From: Blastocatellia bacterium
Lineage (GTDB): Bacteria; Acidobacteriota; Blastocatellia; Chloracidobacteriales; JADJPF01
NCBI GenBank assembly: GCA_025057015.1
Contig: JANWYG010000002.1
Span: 21,523-85,522, forward strand
Direction: 5' to 3'
DNA length: 64,000 nt
Translations under genes and position numbers: made by a program
The notes under the pieces: model-generated
What the model was told of the DNA's origin: nothing
Database searches by the model: none
What the model saw: only the letters and a program-made list of their open reading frames with translations
Part shown: in pieces, positions 35,494 to 45,900 of the stretch
Numbering within the stretch: position 1 is the first letter of the stretch
Layout: each line of letters starts with the position of its first letter

Positions 35494-37227
35494 CTAGTTT
35501 ATCAAGTCTATTACCTTGCCCAGCAGCTCACGGGCCTGCTTAAAGCGGTAATAGTTAGTCTCTTTGTCAGCACTTCTATTGGTAAGCGGAGCAAATCTTA
35601 TGCGCTCGCATTCCTCATAGAGATCGGTCAAGTTCTTTATAAACGCAGCTTCACAACCTCTTGCTTTTAGATGAGCCACAAGCCCTTCAAAATTTTGACT
35701 GCCAGCAAGCAATTCCGAAAGGCGTCGGATTACCATAAGCAAAGTGGTAGCGTAAGCCTTTTCGTCACTACGCGACAGCTTGCCGTATGAAGAATTGACT
35801 AATCTACGTAACTCTTCGCGCTCTCTGAGGAGTGCTAGCGCTTTAGTTTGCACCTCTTGTCGCCTACGAGACAGTTTGCTCAAGCCACGCCTTACAGCCA
35901 CAACGCTAATAGCTAGGCAAGTAGCAGCAACCAGTCCCAAAAAAGGATATTTGACAAGCTGGATGAAGACAGCGACACGTTCCGCTGCAAGCTCGCTTGT
36001 ACCAAAGTTTCTATCTTCCAAGATTGTAGGCATACCTGCAGGAGCTATCTCTATACTCAGAGGGGTACTTCGGATAGTCTTATAAGCCTTAACTTCCGGC
36101 TCAAAGTAAGAAAATTCTATCTCTGGTACAGAGAGCATTCCTGCAGAAGTAGGAACAATTTCAGCCTCCCAACGTGCTAGCCGATCTGCAGCGCCGTAGC
36201 GCGACTGCTGTACCCGCTTCACCCTAGTCAAACCATACACCTTTGCACCGGAAATCTCCGGCATCGAAGGAGGAGTCAAAGCATCTATGTTCCCACTTTC
36301 AGTTTCTATCTCAACAGCTAAACGAAGCGGTACGCCTACTCTTCCGACGCTATCTGCCAAAGAGACCCGCATTGTATACCTTCCGACGGCTCCCCTAAAG
36401 CTAGACGGTCGCCCACTTTCCGGTAGAGGAAGGACTTCTACGCTTAGCGGAGCAGTTTTGATAGTAAACGACTTGCCATCGGCTAACATACTATAAGTCA
36501 AAGCGGGTATGGTAAGCGTTCCCGAAACGGCAGGATAAAGCCAAAATCTCGGTATTGACTGACTGATGTAGTCGCTGCCTGCTATTTTCACCTGTTTCGG
36601 TGGCGAGACATGTCGATCCAGTTCTACCTCTTCGTTCCAAAAGTTAGCAAATTGTGGCATTTTAAGGAGCTTTATCTCGCGCACCTGCGTGCTATTGTGA
36701 GTAATTCTTATAGAATAGGTAATTCGTTCGCCAACATAAACTCGCCTCTTATCGATCTCCGCTGAAAGACGAACGTCAATCGAAGGCTTCATCTCGGGCT
36801 TTATTTCAGCAGGCAGCGGCTTAGCAGGTTCTGAAGCAGCCGCTCCGACCGGCCCTTCTACCTCTACTAATTCTCCCGAAGACCTATAAAGGATACCATT
36901 ATGGTTCACCGAAAAAGCGCCCAGGCGAAACCTACCGCCAGAAAGCGCTTTGAGGTGTATACTAACCGTACGACCAAAAACAGTGTTACCGAAGGCATCT
37001 TGAAAGAGCATAGGATGATCTGAACGAGTAATCTCCTCGAAAGAAGAAGGAAAAAGTTCTGGCAAAGGCAATTTCTCGATACCTGGCCCGCTCAGAGTCA
37101 CCACCAACATCACCGTATCTCCGACAGCAAGACGCTTACGACTGACCCGTACGGTTACATTAGCAAGCAGTGCTACAGCCCAACCGACCAACAAAGACAG
37201 CAGCAAAAACCTCAGACAAGCTTTCAT
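35494..37227 (-). CDS. batD: BatD-like oxygen tolerance protein
   Basis: The start is the ATG at 37227, which overlaps the stop of the preceding TPR gene (TAATG); the TTG-led frame starts 6 bases earlier. The 577-residue protein has a signal peptide and an N-terminal beta-sandwich region (VRVSRKRLAVGDTVMLVVTL). Further Ig-like segments (GRPSSFRGAVGRYTMRVSLAD) and a C-terminal membrane helix near residue 430 follow, then a charged cytosolic tail of about 130 residues. This is the BatD layout. BatD accompanies TPR and VWA proteins in aerotolerance/MoxR loci. The neighbouring TPR gene fits, but no BatA/B VWA gene lies beside it. Confidence 0.75.
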   Translation of the reverse strand: MKACLRFLLLSLLVGWAVALLANVTVRVSRKRLAVGDTVMLVVTLSGPGIEKLPLPELFPSSFEEITRSDHPMLFQDAFGNTVFGRTVSIHLKALSGGRFRLGAFSVNHNGILYRSSGELVEVEGPVGAAASEPAKPLPAEIKPEMKPSIDVRLSAEIDKRRVYVGERITYSIRITHNSTQVREIKLLKMPQFANFWNEEVELDRHVSPPKQVKIAGSDYISQSIPRFWLYPAVSGTLTIPALTYSMLADGKSFTIKTAPLSVEVLPLPESGRPSSFRGAVGRYTMRVSLADSVGRVGVPLRLAVEIETESGNIDALTPPSMPEISGAKVYGLTRVKRVQQSRYGAADRLARWEAEIVPTSAGMLSVPEIEFSYFEPEVKAYKTIRSTPLSIEIAPAGMPTILEDRNFGTSELAAERVAVFIQLVKYPFLGLVAATCLAISVVAVRRGLSKLSRRRQEVQTKALALLREREELRRLVNSSYGKLSRSDEKAYATTLLMVIRRLSELLAGSQNFEGLVAHLKARGCEAAFIKNLTDLYEECERIRFAPLTNRSADKETNYYRFKQARELLGKVIDLIN

Positions 37228-37838
37228 TACCAATCACGTTTAATCATCGTGTTAAAGTAATCATCCTTCTTGCCTCGGAAAGCAGGTCCACGCTCACTTT
37301 GTCTAGCAGCCTCAAGTATTCTCTCAGCTTCACTAAGGCTCATCTTTGGTTGTCGAGGAGGCGAAGAACTATCTTCAGAACTACCTCCTCCCGAAGATGA
37401 GTCACTCTTTGGCGATTGCGCTGGGGGCTGCTTGAGCGCTATTTCTAGATTATACTTTGCCAAACCGTCTCTATGATTGAGCCGCAATGCAGATTTATAC
37501 GCTTCTATAGCCTCAGCTCTACGTCCAGCTCTATAGTGTATATTACCTATATTATAATATATCCGTGCTTTCTCTGCTGGCGTAGCCTCAAGCTGCAAGG
37601 CACTTTCAAGATAGTGTAGAGCCTCATCATCTCTACCTAGCCGATGTAAAGTACAGCCGATATTTGTAAGCGTACGGACCGAGTGATGCTGCTTTGTAAG
37701 ACGTGCCGTGAAAGCTTTCAATGCTTCTTCATATCTACCTAGGCGAAACATTAGCTCACCTTCGTCGCCCGCAACAGCAGCATCGAAAACCAAGGCTATG
37801 ATAATCCAGCTCATCCAGCAACTTTTGCAGCTTGGCAT
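37227..37838 (-). CDS. Tetratricopeptide repeat protein, BatC/BatE-like
   Basis: The 203-residue protein has a short hydrophobic N-terminus ([14 protein letters not shown]) consistent with a signal peptide. About three TPR units follow ([49 protein letters not shown]). The tail is Ser/Gly/Pro-rich. The start at 37838 overlaps carA by 28 bases; an alternative ATG at 37814 overlaps the carA stop as ATGA and is also credible. Its link with BatD suggests a role as a Bat complex TPR partner. Confidence 0.75.
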   Translation of the reverse strand: MPSCKSCWMSWIIIALVFDAAVAGDEGELMFRLGRYEEALKAFTARLTKQHHSVRTLTNIGCTLHRLGRDDEALHYLESALQLEATPAEKARIYYNIGNIHYRAGRRAEAIEAYKSALRLNHRDGLAKYNLEIALKQPPAQSPKSDSSSGGGSSEDSSSPPRQPKMSLSEAERILEAARQSERGPAFRGKKDDYFNTMIKRDW

Positions 37839-38920
37839 TTGCTCACTAGCTGGTAGAAATAATCAAACAAGTAGAGTGAGTCGTGTGGGCCTGGGGCAGC
37901 TTCCGGATGGTATTGAACCGAATAGACCGGTAAATATCTATGTCTAAGTCCCTCGATCGTACCATCGTTGAGGTTAACATGTGTCACTTCCAGCTCCTGC
38001 GGCAGTGAGGAAGCATCTACAGCAAAGCCGTGGTTATGAGCGCTTATCTCAACTTTTCCAGTAAGCAGATTCTTAACCGGTTGGTTGCCCCCTCTATGTC
38101 CAAACTTCATCTTGTAAGTTCTCGCTCCGAACGCTATAGCCAGTATCTGATGGCCGAGGCAAATACCAAAAGTCGGATACTTTTCCGCCAATCGCCGCAC
38201 TTGCCGAGCTATCTGAGTAAGCGGTTGCGGATCACCCGGACCGTTAGACAAGAAAATGCCATCTGGACACAGAGCGTCGATCTGTTCGGCAGTAGTATCG
38301 GCTGGCACAACCGTAATCCTTAGTTGCCGTTCAGCGAGAGCATTCAGTATAGCCCGCTTGATACCGAAGTCATATGCCACTACATGAAGGCCACTCTTTT
38401 TAGAACTTAGCCAAGAGTAAGGCTGAGAGCAGGTCACTTGTTCAACCAGGGCACGCCCCAACATCTTCGGTGACTGCAGTACGGCGTCCAGCAATTTTTG
38501 ACGGTCCGATTCCTCGGTCGAGATTATACCTCGCATAGCACCATGCTCGCGGATGTGCCTTACAAGTCGGCGCGTATCTACTCCCGCTATGCCAATTACC
38601 CCATGCTTAGCCAAGTATTCACTAAGCGACAGTTCGCTACGCCAGTTACTAGCTCTAGCAGAGTAGTTGCGCACTACCAACCCTTCAACAAAAGGCCTAC
38701 GTGACTGCTCATCGGCAAGGTTAACTCCATAGTTACCTATTTCAGGATATGTCAACACTACTATTTGACCAGCATAAGATGGATCGGTGAGTATTTCCTG
38801 ATAACCAGTAATCGAGGTGTTAAAAACTACTTCTGCAGTCTTCTCTCCACAAGCACCGAAGCTGTAGCCCTTAAAGCAAGTGCCGTCCTCCAGTACGAGA
38901 TATGTCGTGCGATTTTTCAA
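37811..38920 (-). CDS. carA: Carbamoyl-phosphate synthase small subunit
   Basis: The 369-residue protein has the CarA N-terminal domain ([35 protein letters not shown]) and a class I glutamine amidotransferase domain. That domain carries [10 protein letters not shown] with the nucleophilic Cys, and [11 protein letters not shown] with the His/Glu of the triad. It supplies ammonia from glutamine to CarB for pyrimidine and arginine synthesis. CarB is not in the window, so the two subunits are not adjacent here. It overlaps the following TPR gene. Confidence 0.96.
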   Translation of the reverse strand: MKNRTTYLVLEDGTCFKGYSFGACGEKTAEVVFNTSITGYQEILTDPSYAGQIVVLTYPEIGNYGVNLADEQSRRPFVEGLVVRNYSARASNWRSELSLSEYLAKHGVIGIAGVDTRRLVRHIREHGAMRGIISTEESDRQKLLDAVLQSPKMLGRALVEQVTCSQPYSWLSSKKSGLHVVAYDFGIKRAILNALAERQLRITVVPADTTAEQIDALCPDGIFLSNGPGDPQPLTQIARQVRRLAEKYPTFGICLGHQILAIAFGARTYKMKFGHRGGNQPVKNLLTGKVEISAHNHGFAVDASSLPQELEVTHVNLNDGTIEGLRHRYLPVYSVQYHPEAAPGPHDSLYLFDYFYQLVSKCQAAKVAG

Positions 38921-38965
38921 ATAGTGTCCCCTCTCAAAAAAGCTAGATGCGATAATCCAAGAAAA

Positions 38966-39409
38966 CTATTCCACATTACGCTCAGGACGCTTGATCATAA
39001 CTATTTGGTTACCCCGCGTATTATATCGAACTTCGTCCATGATATGGTAGATAAGCATCACTCCCCTACCACAAGGCCGCAGAATGTAGTCAGGATCCGT
39101 AGGATTTGGCAAGCTCCTAAAATCAAACCCCTCGCCCTCATCCCGGATAGTGAAAGTGGCCTCATGGCGGGTAATCTGTGCCGTTATATAGACCTTCTTA
39201 TCTGGATCACATTTATTGCCATGCTTGATAGCGTTAGCTATGGCTTCATCTAAGGCTACAAACATGTTAGAAGTCGATGGTTTTATTATGCAATAACGAG
39301 CAGTACGATCTATCAAAAAAGGCAGCACTTCGTGCATACACTCTATTTTGCTTGGTATTATGTACTCTATCTTCTCGATTTCAAACGGCAAAATATCACA
39401 GTCCTGCAT
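38966..39409 (-). CDS. RsbW-like ATP-binding anti-sigma factor/serine kinase
   Basis: The ATG at 39409 has GGAG 4 bases upstream; an upstream in-frame TTG at 39421 is less likely. The 147-residue protein is a GHKL/HATPase fold of the RsbW/SpoIIAB type. It has the N-box ALDEAIANAIKHGNK, the G1 segment IRDEGEGFD and the G2 segment GRGVMLI. Such proteins bind and phosphorylate anti-sigma antagonists or act in phosphatase/STAS cascades. No partner STAS or sigma gene is visible nearby. It is upstream of carA on the same strand, 45 bases away. Confidence 0.85.
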   Translation of the reverse strand: MQDCDILPFEIEKIEYIIPSKIECMHEVLPFLIDRTARYCIIKPSTSNMFVALDEAIANAIKHGNKCDPDKKVYITAQITRHEATFTIRDEGEGFDFRSLPNPTDPDYILRPCGRGVMLIYHIMDEVRYNTRGNQIVMIKRPERNVE

Positions 39410-39564
39410 ATCGCTCCACAAGTTACCAAAGAGAGTATTTTAGCCTCTAGCACATCCATATAAGAAAATCAACTTTCAAGAAACTAGCCCTGAAGTACTA
39501 ATTCTACAATACCAGAAAGTAGCTGTTTGCAAGTGAAAAGTTTAATGCTAGAGTCTCAAAAAGA

Positions 39565-41025
39565 ATGAGAGCAGGGATTATCATCTTGCTAGTGTATATC
39601 GTAACGGCAGCAGCAGCTCAAAAACAACTGCCTGCCGGCCGCTCGGTCTCCTATTATCTTTCCAAAGGCGGTAGACTGTTAGAAACCGGCGATTATGCTA
39701 CAGCGATCCTCTATCTCGAGGCAGCCTTGCGAGCACCACGCCGAGGAGTAAAGCCAGCCGTAATAGAACTTACTGAGAAACTGCTTGTTTCGGCGCGAAT
39801 CTATGAGCAAGCCCGCATCGCTCGCGAAGCCGGCCGTATAGAAGAAGCTGTAGAAAAATACTGCCAAATAATGGCCATCAACCCCATAGACCCCAAACCT
39901 TTAGAATTTATCTCCGAAGTGTACGACTATGCCACCGAAGGAGCGGAAAAAGCCGGTCAATACGAAGAAGCGGCTAGGCTATACGCCGCCTGGATGAAGT
40001 TTCATCCTTCAAGCGAACTGCCGCGCCAAGGATACATTAGGAATTTAAAGCGCGCTGCAGAAGCAGCCGTTTCCGAAGGTAAAACAGACCTTGCGATAAA
40101 GTTTTACGTACTACTAGTAACAGCCGATCCTTCAGATGAAACCAACAAAAGCCAGCTACGTAGCTTGCAGCGATCAAATGACATAAAGAATGCTCAAGCG
40201 CTTATATCTTCAGGCAAGCTGACCGAAGCTATTACCGAACTTACCCGCCTCACTACGGTCTACCCAAAAGACGAAGAGATAGAGCAACTGCTGAAAATGA
40301 CTCGTGGCCAACGAGAGCTAGAGCTAGCAGAAAGAGCTTTTTCAAAATATAACTACCACGCCGCCTATGGATACTACAAACGAGCGCTTGCTGACCTACC
40401 CGAGCAACGTTCAAAAATAGCAGAGCGGCTTAGAGAAATAGAACAACGTACCGGAGCAAACTACGCTTCAGATGGTTTTATCATCCTGAAGGGAAAGGCA
40501 ACTAAACCTGCTAAAATAGTAATAAGAGCAGACAAAGTAGAAACTACGGAAGGTGTTACGGTTACTTTAGGTGGCAAAGGGCTCCCCGAACGTGCCTACA
40601 CAGCTAAGGTGCGTAACGCTGTCGGGGACATCAGATGTGAAATACTAGACCGACCATCGATGTCAAACGGCTACGCTCTCGCCCTAGGCCTTTGGCCAGG
40701 TAAAGACAAGGACTTCACCTTAGAAGTCGACTGGAAATTAGCCAGCAGCGGCACCATTTTCTGGGAAGGCGAGATAGAAAAAACTGCCAGAATAAGACTA
40801 CAAGGCCCTTATGTAGACACCTCAGGCGCACAGCGCGTAAGCTGGAGCGGAGATCCACTACCACATGCGGCATACGAGCTCAAAATAGAACTAGCAGAAG
40901 CTTCTACAGCAAAGGTAGAACTCTTAGAAGCTCCTTCGACAGAAAATGACTACGCTACGACAGTCAGTATATCTGCAGTACGACAACAGGTGAAGTTGCA
41001 ACTAACATGGAAACTTGTCGATTAG
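39565..41025 (+). CDS. Secreted TPR protein with duplicated C-terminal beta domain
   Basis: The 486-residue protein opens with a signal peptide (MRAGIIILLVYIVTAAAA). Residues about 25-300 are a TPR-like array (LLETGDYATAILYLEAAL, AGRIEEAVEKYCQIMAINP, SGKLTEAITELTRL). The C-terminal third (about 315-486) is beta-rich and appears to contain two related units, each ending in a PSxxxxYA segment followed by VDWKL or LTWKL. A -35/-10 pair (TTGCAA, TAGAGT, 16-base spacer, 39527-39554) lies right before the ATG, leaving almost no leader. Its stop overlaps the convergent small gene by 4 bases. The function is unknown. Confidence 0.65.
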   Translation: MRAGIIILLVYIVTAAAAQKQLPAGRSVSYYLSKGGRLLETGDYATAILYLEAALRAPRRGVKPAVIELTEKLLVSARIYEQARIAREAGRIEEAVEKYCQIMAINPIDPKPLEFISEVYDYATEGAEKAGQYEEAARLYAAWMKFHPSSELPRQGYIRNLKRAAEAAVSEGKTDLAIKFYVLLVTADPSDETNKSQLRSLQRSNDIKNAQALISSGKLTEAITELTRLTTVYPKDEEIEQLLKMTRGQRELELAERAFSKYNYHAAYGYYKRALADLPEQRSKIAERLREIEQRTGANYASDGFIILKGKATKPAKIVIRADKVETTEGVTVTLGGKGLPERAYTAKVRNAVGDIRCEILDRPSMSNGYALALGLWPGKDKDFTLEVDWKLASSGTIFWEGEIEKTARIRLQGPYVDTSGAQRVSWSGDPLPHAAYELKIELAEASTAKVELLEAPSTENDYATTVSISAVRQQVKLQLTWKLVD

Positions 41026-41270
41026 TCGTCCACACGTATCCTCAAGCTACGAAGGAAGTTACGGTCCTCAGCGCTGATCATATCCGCTAGCTCAGGCTTA
41101 GCTTCAGCCCGTATACGCGCAAGGCAAATGTTGGCTTCCACCATCAAGATGGTTTCATAGCCCGCATCACGTATCCGCTCCATCGCCGCCTTGACCATAG
41201 GTGATTCATGTATCGCTTGATCTATAGCCTGGCCCAGGAGCTTTGTTAAATCTCGTACCTTTTCATCCAC
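41022..41270 (-). CDS. Small conserved-looking protein of unknown function
   Basis: The 82-residue protein is predicted to be soluble and largely helical, with an acidic-basic mixed surface (MDEKVRDLTKLLGQAIDQAI, then ERIRDAGYETILMVEANICL). It begins 8 bases after the DUF4198 gene stop, so it probably lies in that operon. It converges with the TPR/beta gene, and their stops overlap by 4 bases. I do not recognise the family. Confidence 0.6.
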   Translation of the reverse strand: MDEKVRDLTKLLGQAIDQAIHESPMVKAAMERIRDAGYETILMVEANICLARIRAEAKPELADMISAEDRNFLRSLRIRVDD

Positions 41271-41278
41271 TACAGCTT

Positions 41279-42040
41279 CTATTTTACATCGATAGTCATA
41301 GTAGTAAACGTGCTTTGCCAGTTTTCAGCAGACCTCAGATAAACCGCAAAGAAAAGCGTCTTTCCAGGACACTTCAGCTTGAACCTAGCAACACCATTAG
41401 AGTCAGTGTGAACAAACTCACGACGAAGGCAGATAATGCCCACAGGAAAACCTTTAAGTGGCTCACCTTTAAACAACAGTCGCACTGAAAAATCCTTACC
41501 TACAACAGCTTTGAATGGATCATCCTGTGGAACAAGTTCAAGCTCCAACCCAACAGGCAATACCCAAGAGCTATCTTGCCCATCACCAACCTTCACAAAA
41601 GTCTTCATGCACTTAGTATAGGTCTCATACCAAGGTTTGCGCCCTCTCTGCCTCATCCAAAGAGCTCGGATCTCCTCAGTAGCTCCTATCTCAGTAAAGT
41701 AATGTTCCACATCGTCATCAGAAAGAGTTATCTGCCTCGGCTTTAGCTGCAACCAGATCGTGGCCACTCCGTTTTCCGAAAATTCATGCAAGAAAGTCAA
41801 AGAACGCTCACTCACAGAAAAATTGTCTAATGTAGTCTTCTTACCATTTATGCGGCAGGTAGCCTCTGAGATCCTGCTAGGATCGATAGGAAACTCGACG
41901 TTAGGAAAGTCCATTCCAGAACTCACGTCAAAACGCATCGAGCAACCTGCAGATAGGTAGAATTCGGCTGGCATCAGCCAAGTCTCATGCGGAGCCGCGC
42001 TTGCAGCCAGTAATAGCACTAATAAACTTACAAGTCTCAT
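41279..42040 (-). CDS. DUF4198 domain-containing secreted protein
   Basis: The 253-residue protein has a signal peptide ending near residue 16, then [15 protein letters not shown], the N-terminal signature of DUF4198 proteins. This family is found beside nickel/cobalt transporters and TonB receptors and is thought to bind or deliver metal in the periplasm. The C-terminal half resembles an Ig-like repeat ([33 protein letters not shown]). No transporter gene is adjacent. It is divergent from the DnaC-like gene. Confidence 0.7.
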   Translation of the reverse strand: MRLVSLLVLLLAASAAPHETWLMPAEFYLSAGCSMRFDVSSGMDFPNVEFPIDPSRISEATCRINGKKTTLDNFSVSERSLTFLHEFSENGVATIWLQLKPRQITLSDDDVEHYFTEIGATEEIRALWMRQRGRKPWYETYTKCMKTFVKVGDGQDSSWVLPVGLELELVPQDDPFKAVVGKDFSVRLLFKGEPLKGFPVGIICLRREFVHTDSNGVARFKLKCPGKTLFFAVYLRSAENWQSTFTTMTIDVK

Positions 42041-42097
42041 AAGTGTCAGTCTACCTTTGCTTTACCAAATCAAAAATTTTGGCACTTATGGGCTCGG

Positions 42098-42126
42098 TTG
42101 CTTTTTCCATGCCCGATTCTTATAAT
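42098..42126 (+). promoter_or_regulatory. Promoter of the DnaC-like gene
   Basis: TTGCTT (42098-42103) and TATAAT (42121-42126) are separated by exactly 17 bases, an excellent sigma-70 match. Transcription should start near 42133. A TTG that could be read as a start codon at 42098 is therefore the -35 box, which supports the ATG at 42155. Confidence 0.8.
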
Positions 42127-42154
42127 CATTCAAAATTTGCCTCGAAGAAACGTT

Positions 42155-42919
42155 ATGCTAGCTCTAGATCAAGAGAGAAGCAAAGAAGGTGATCCTTGTC
42201 CCCTATGTTACGGTACTGGGTGGGAAGAAGTAGACAGTTACGCTGTACGACCCTGCCAGTGCAGAAAGAAGAGCCGCACCGAGTCACTACTTACAGCTGC
42301 TCGCATACCTAAACGATATGAAAACTGCAGTTTTGAAAACTATATTCCCCAAGGCTCGCCTAGTAATAGCAACGCTTTAATCTCCCAAGCCCGTGCCGTG
42401 CTAGAATGCAAAGCTTTCGTCCGCGAGTATCCAAACGTGGACTTCGGCTTACTATTCCTAGGAAACTGTGGCGTAGGAAAAACCCACCTCGCAGTAGCCG
42501 TAATTAAAGAACTGATCCTCAGAACCCACACACCTTGCTTGTTTTACGATTTCCGCGACCTGCTCAAAGAAATCCAAGATAGCTATAACCCGAATACAGC
42601 CACAAGCGAACTTAGGGTACTTGCTCCAGTATATGAAGCCGAAGTACTTGTATTAGATGACTTAGGCGCCAATAAACCCACTACCTGGGTCATGGATACT
42701 ATGACCCAGATAATCAACAACAGATACAATGATAAGAAGATAACCATCTTTACTTCCAACTACAGAGACGAGCGCTCAAGCGAATACGGCGAGACCCTAA
42801 GTGAAAGAGTAGGAATAAGACTGCGCTCACGGCTATACGAGATGTGCAAAACCATACATATCGAAGGTGACGACTACAGAGCAACAAAGCTGCGCCAGTA
42901 TCCCAGTTGGCACAAATAA
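42155..42919 (+). CDS. DnaC/IstB-like AAA+ ATPase with N-terminal cysteine motif
   Basis: The ATG at 42155 lies 22 bases after the predicted transcription start. The 254-residue protein begins with two cysteine pairs ([11 protein letters not shown], then PCQCRKK), which resemble a zinc-binding domain. It continues into a AAA+ core with Walker [15 protein letters not shown] near residue 110 and Walker B ALVLDDLG-like [10 protein letters not shown] near residue 170. It resembles DnaC helicase loaders and IstB transposition helpers. No transposase is present, so a replication or repair helper is more likely. The FAAL-PKS gene follows 58 bases later with no clear promoter in between, so they may share a transcript. 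Confidence 0.75.
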   Translation: MLALDQERSKEGDPCPLCYGTGWEEVDSYAVRPCQCRKKSRTESLLTAARIPKRYENCSFENYIPQGSPSNSNALISQARAVLECKAFVREYPNVDFGLLFLGNCGVGKTHLAVAVIKELILRTHTPCLFYDFRDLLKEIQDSYNPNTATSELRVLAPVYEAEVLVLDDLGANKPTTWVMDTMTQIINNRYNDKKITIFTSNYRDERSSEYGETLSERVGIRLRSRLYEMCKTIHIEGDDYRATKLRQYPSWHK

Positions 42920-42977
42920 AACACTGTAACTTCTAGCCTTTGTGTTACCTTTAAATCCGAATTTGCAACTAAGCAGT

Positions 42978-45900
42978 ATGGGCAAAAACTACAACATAAT
43001 CGACTTAGTAGTAGCTAACACTCAAGTAGATAAGCACATCTACACTTTCTTAAAAGATGGGGAGCTGGCAACCGAGCAACTAGACTACGCTGGTTTGCTC
43101 ACCAAAAGTTGTGCTATAGCAGCCCTGCTACAAGCAAATGCCCGCCGCGGCGAGCGTGCTTTGTTACTCTATCCTCCAGGACTAGACTTCATCCCAGCCT
43201 TCTTCGGCTCAATATTCGCCGGTATACTGGCCGTTCCTGCTTACCCACCAGATCCACTGCGCATAAGTAGGACACTACCACGGCTACAAGCTATAGCAGA
43301 AGATGCCGAAGCTAGCCTTGTACTCACCACGTCGCCTATACTCTCGCTAGCAGAACACTTCACCGGTTCAGTTTCTTCGGCTGCAGAAAAAGGCTTAGAT
43401 CCCTTCTCCATGGCTCCAAAGCTCAAGCAGATGAAATGGTTAGCCACTGATAAGCTCGATCTACGCTCGGCTATCGACTGGAAACGTCCTCAAGTAAACC
43501 CAGACTCGATAGCTTTCTTGCAGTACACTTCAGGCTCGACCTCTACTCCTAAGGGCGTGATGGTAACACACGCCAATCTCATCACTAACGCCGAATACTA
43601 TAGGTACGGTTGGGGCCATGACTCTTCGTCAGTGACCGTCACCTGGATGCCCAACTTTCATGACTTGGGGCTGATGGACGCCGTAGTACAACCTGCCTTT
43701 TACGGGTTCCACTCGGTAGTAATGCCGCCTACGGCCCTGCTCAAGAATCCCTTGAGATGGCTATACGCAATTTCTAACTATAGAGCAACGTTTAGCTCCG
43801 CACCAAACTTCGCCTTCGAGCTATGTACCCGTAAGGCCACCGAGCAAGATATCTCGAAACTAGATCTCAGTTCGTGGCAAGCAGCACTTAACGCAGCTGA
43901 ACCTGTTCGCAAAGAGACGATGGAGAAATTCTATCAGATGTTCCGCCGCTGCGGTTTCCGATGGGAAACCTTCTCGCCAGGCTATGGCCTAGCAGAAGCC
44001 ACCCTTAAGGTCTCCGCTACCAATAGAGCCGATAGCCCGGTGTTCTGTTGCGTGGATATTGAAGCCCTTGAACAAAACCGCGTAGTAGAGACTACCTCCA
44101 ACACAGGCTCTCGTGATTACACTAGCTGCGGACGACCTATGGCAGAATTCGGTACGCACGTCCTTATAGTCGATCCCGAAACCTTAGAACCCTGCCCTCC
44201 AGATCGAGTTGGCGAGATTTGGGTCAGCGGCCCCGGTGTCGCACATGGCTACTGGAACAAACCAGAAGAGACTGAGCGCACTTTCAAAGCAAAGACTTCT
44301 ACCGGTGAAGGGCCGTTTTTACGCACCGGTGACTTAGGCTTTCTCCGCAACGGCGAGCTCTATGTCACAGGCAGATTGAAAGACTTGATCATAATAGATG
44401 GCCGTAATCATTATCCTCAGGACATAGAACTTTCCGCCGAAAAAGCACATCCTGCAATTAGACCCGGCTGCTCGGCTGCCTTCGCTTTGGAACTACCCGA
44501 CCAATCAGGAGCTTATAGAGAACATCTGGCCATAGTAGCTGAAGTCGATCTACAACGCGCAGGAAGCGCCCCTAGAGACCTCGAAGCAATAAGAAAAGCC
44601 ATACAACTAACCATAGCAGAACAACATGACCTAGACGTACTGCGAATAGATTTCATCAAGCCCGGCACAATTCCAAAGACATCATCTGGAAAAATTCAAC
44701 GTCGGGCCTGCCGTCAAGCTCTGCTCGAAGGAACCTTGGAATTTATAGAGCCTACACATCTAAGACAAGAGCCCGTATTAGATACTTCAAGCACCGAAGC
44801 ACCTGAAACTAAAGCAAGCAACGAGCAATTTAATTCCGTTCTCGACTGGTTGATAGCCAAGATAGCAGAACGTAAACAAATACCTCGTCACGAGGTAGCT
44901 ATAAATGCAACTTTTGCCGCATACGGAATGAAGTCAAGCGACGTAGTAGGGTTGGTTGGAGAACTAGAACAGTTCATCGGTAGGAACGTCGAGCCGAGCT
45001 TGTTTTACGCCTACCCTACCATAGAATCGCTATCAAAATACCTTGCAGAAAGCCATATCAAAGAACCAGGATCTTCCGTTTCATTAACCCAGAACAGATT
45101 TGCCAATAATCTAGACTCTCCTGTAGCGATTATAGGCATAGGGTGCAGATTTCCGGAAAACACAAACACAGCCGCTGATTTCTGGAAATTTCTCGCCGAA
45201 GGTCGCAATGCGATACGCAGCGTTCCTTCTGGCAGGTGGGACACTCTGCCGCAAAAACCGTACCTAGCAAGAGCCGGCTTTCTTGAAGATGTCTACAGTT
45301 TTGACCCAGCCGTCTTCGGCATCAGTCCCGTGGAAGCAGCACGTATGGATCCACAGCAACGGCTACTGCTTGAAACAAGTTGGGAAGCATTAGAAGACGC
45401 TGGTCTTGCACCGTCGCGCCTTTGTGGTCAGCAGGTAGGTGTCTTCATAGGCATAAGCACAGACGATTATGCTCGCTCACAGTTTGAGGCTTTTGACGTG
45501 CCCGACGCTTACGTAGCTACAGGTAGCGCCCTGTCGATGGCTGCTAACCGCATCTCCTACCTACTTGGCCTTCAGGGACCGAGTGTCTCTATAGACACTG
45601 CTTGCTCATCATCACTTACTGCACTACACTACGCCTGCCAAAGCCTTCGCACTGGTGAGTGCCGCCTTGCGCTGGTAGGTGGCGTAAATCTGATTCTGTC
45701 GCCAGCGCTATCAATCCATCTCGACCGTGCGGGCTTCCTCTCACCAGATGCTCAATGTAAGACGTTTGACGCTGCCGCTAATGGATACGTACGTGGCGAA
45801 GGCGCCGCAACAGTAGTCCTAAAAATGCTAGATCAAGCCCTACTAGACAATGACGATATCTATGCGGTAATTCGTGCCACAGCAATAAATCAGGATGGAC

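Noticed and set aside
35414..35527. Minus-strand frame with a hydrophobic then basic tail after batD
   Set aside because: It resembles a membrane anchor with a basic end but has no ATG, GTG or TTG start after the nearest in-frame stop, and batD already has its own membrane helix.
42126..42132. TCATTCA half of a FadR-type box beside the DnaC-like promoter
   Set aside because: Only one half-site matches and the other arm shows no similarity. A 7-base match is expected several times by chance in 64 kb, so it is not claimed as an operator.
42155..42919. DnaC/IstB-like gene as part of an insertion sequence
   Set aside because: No transposase partner, terminal inverted repeats or target duplications were seen near it.
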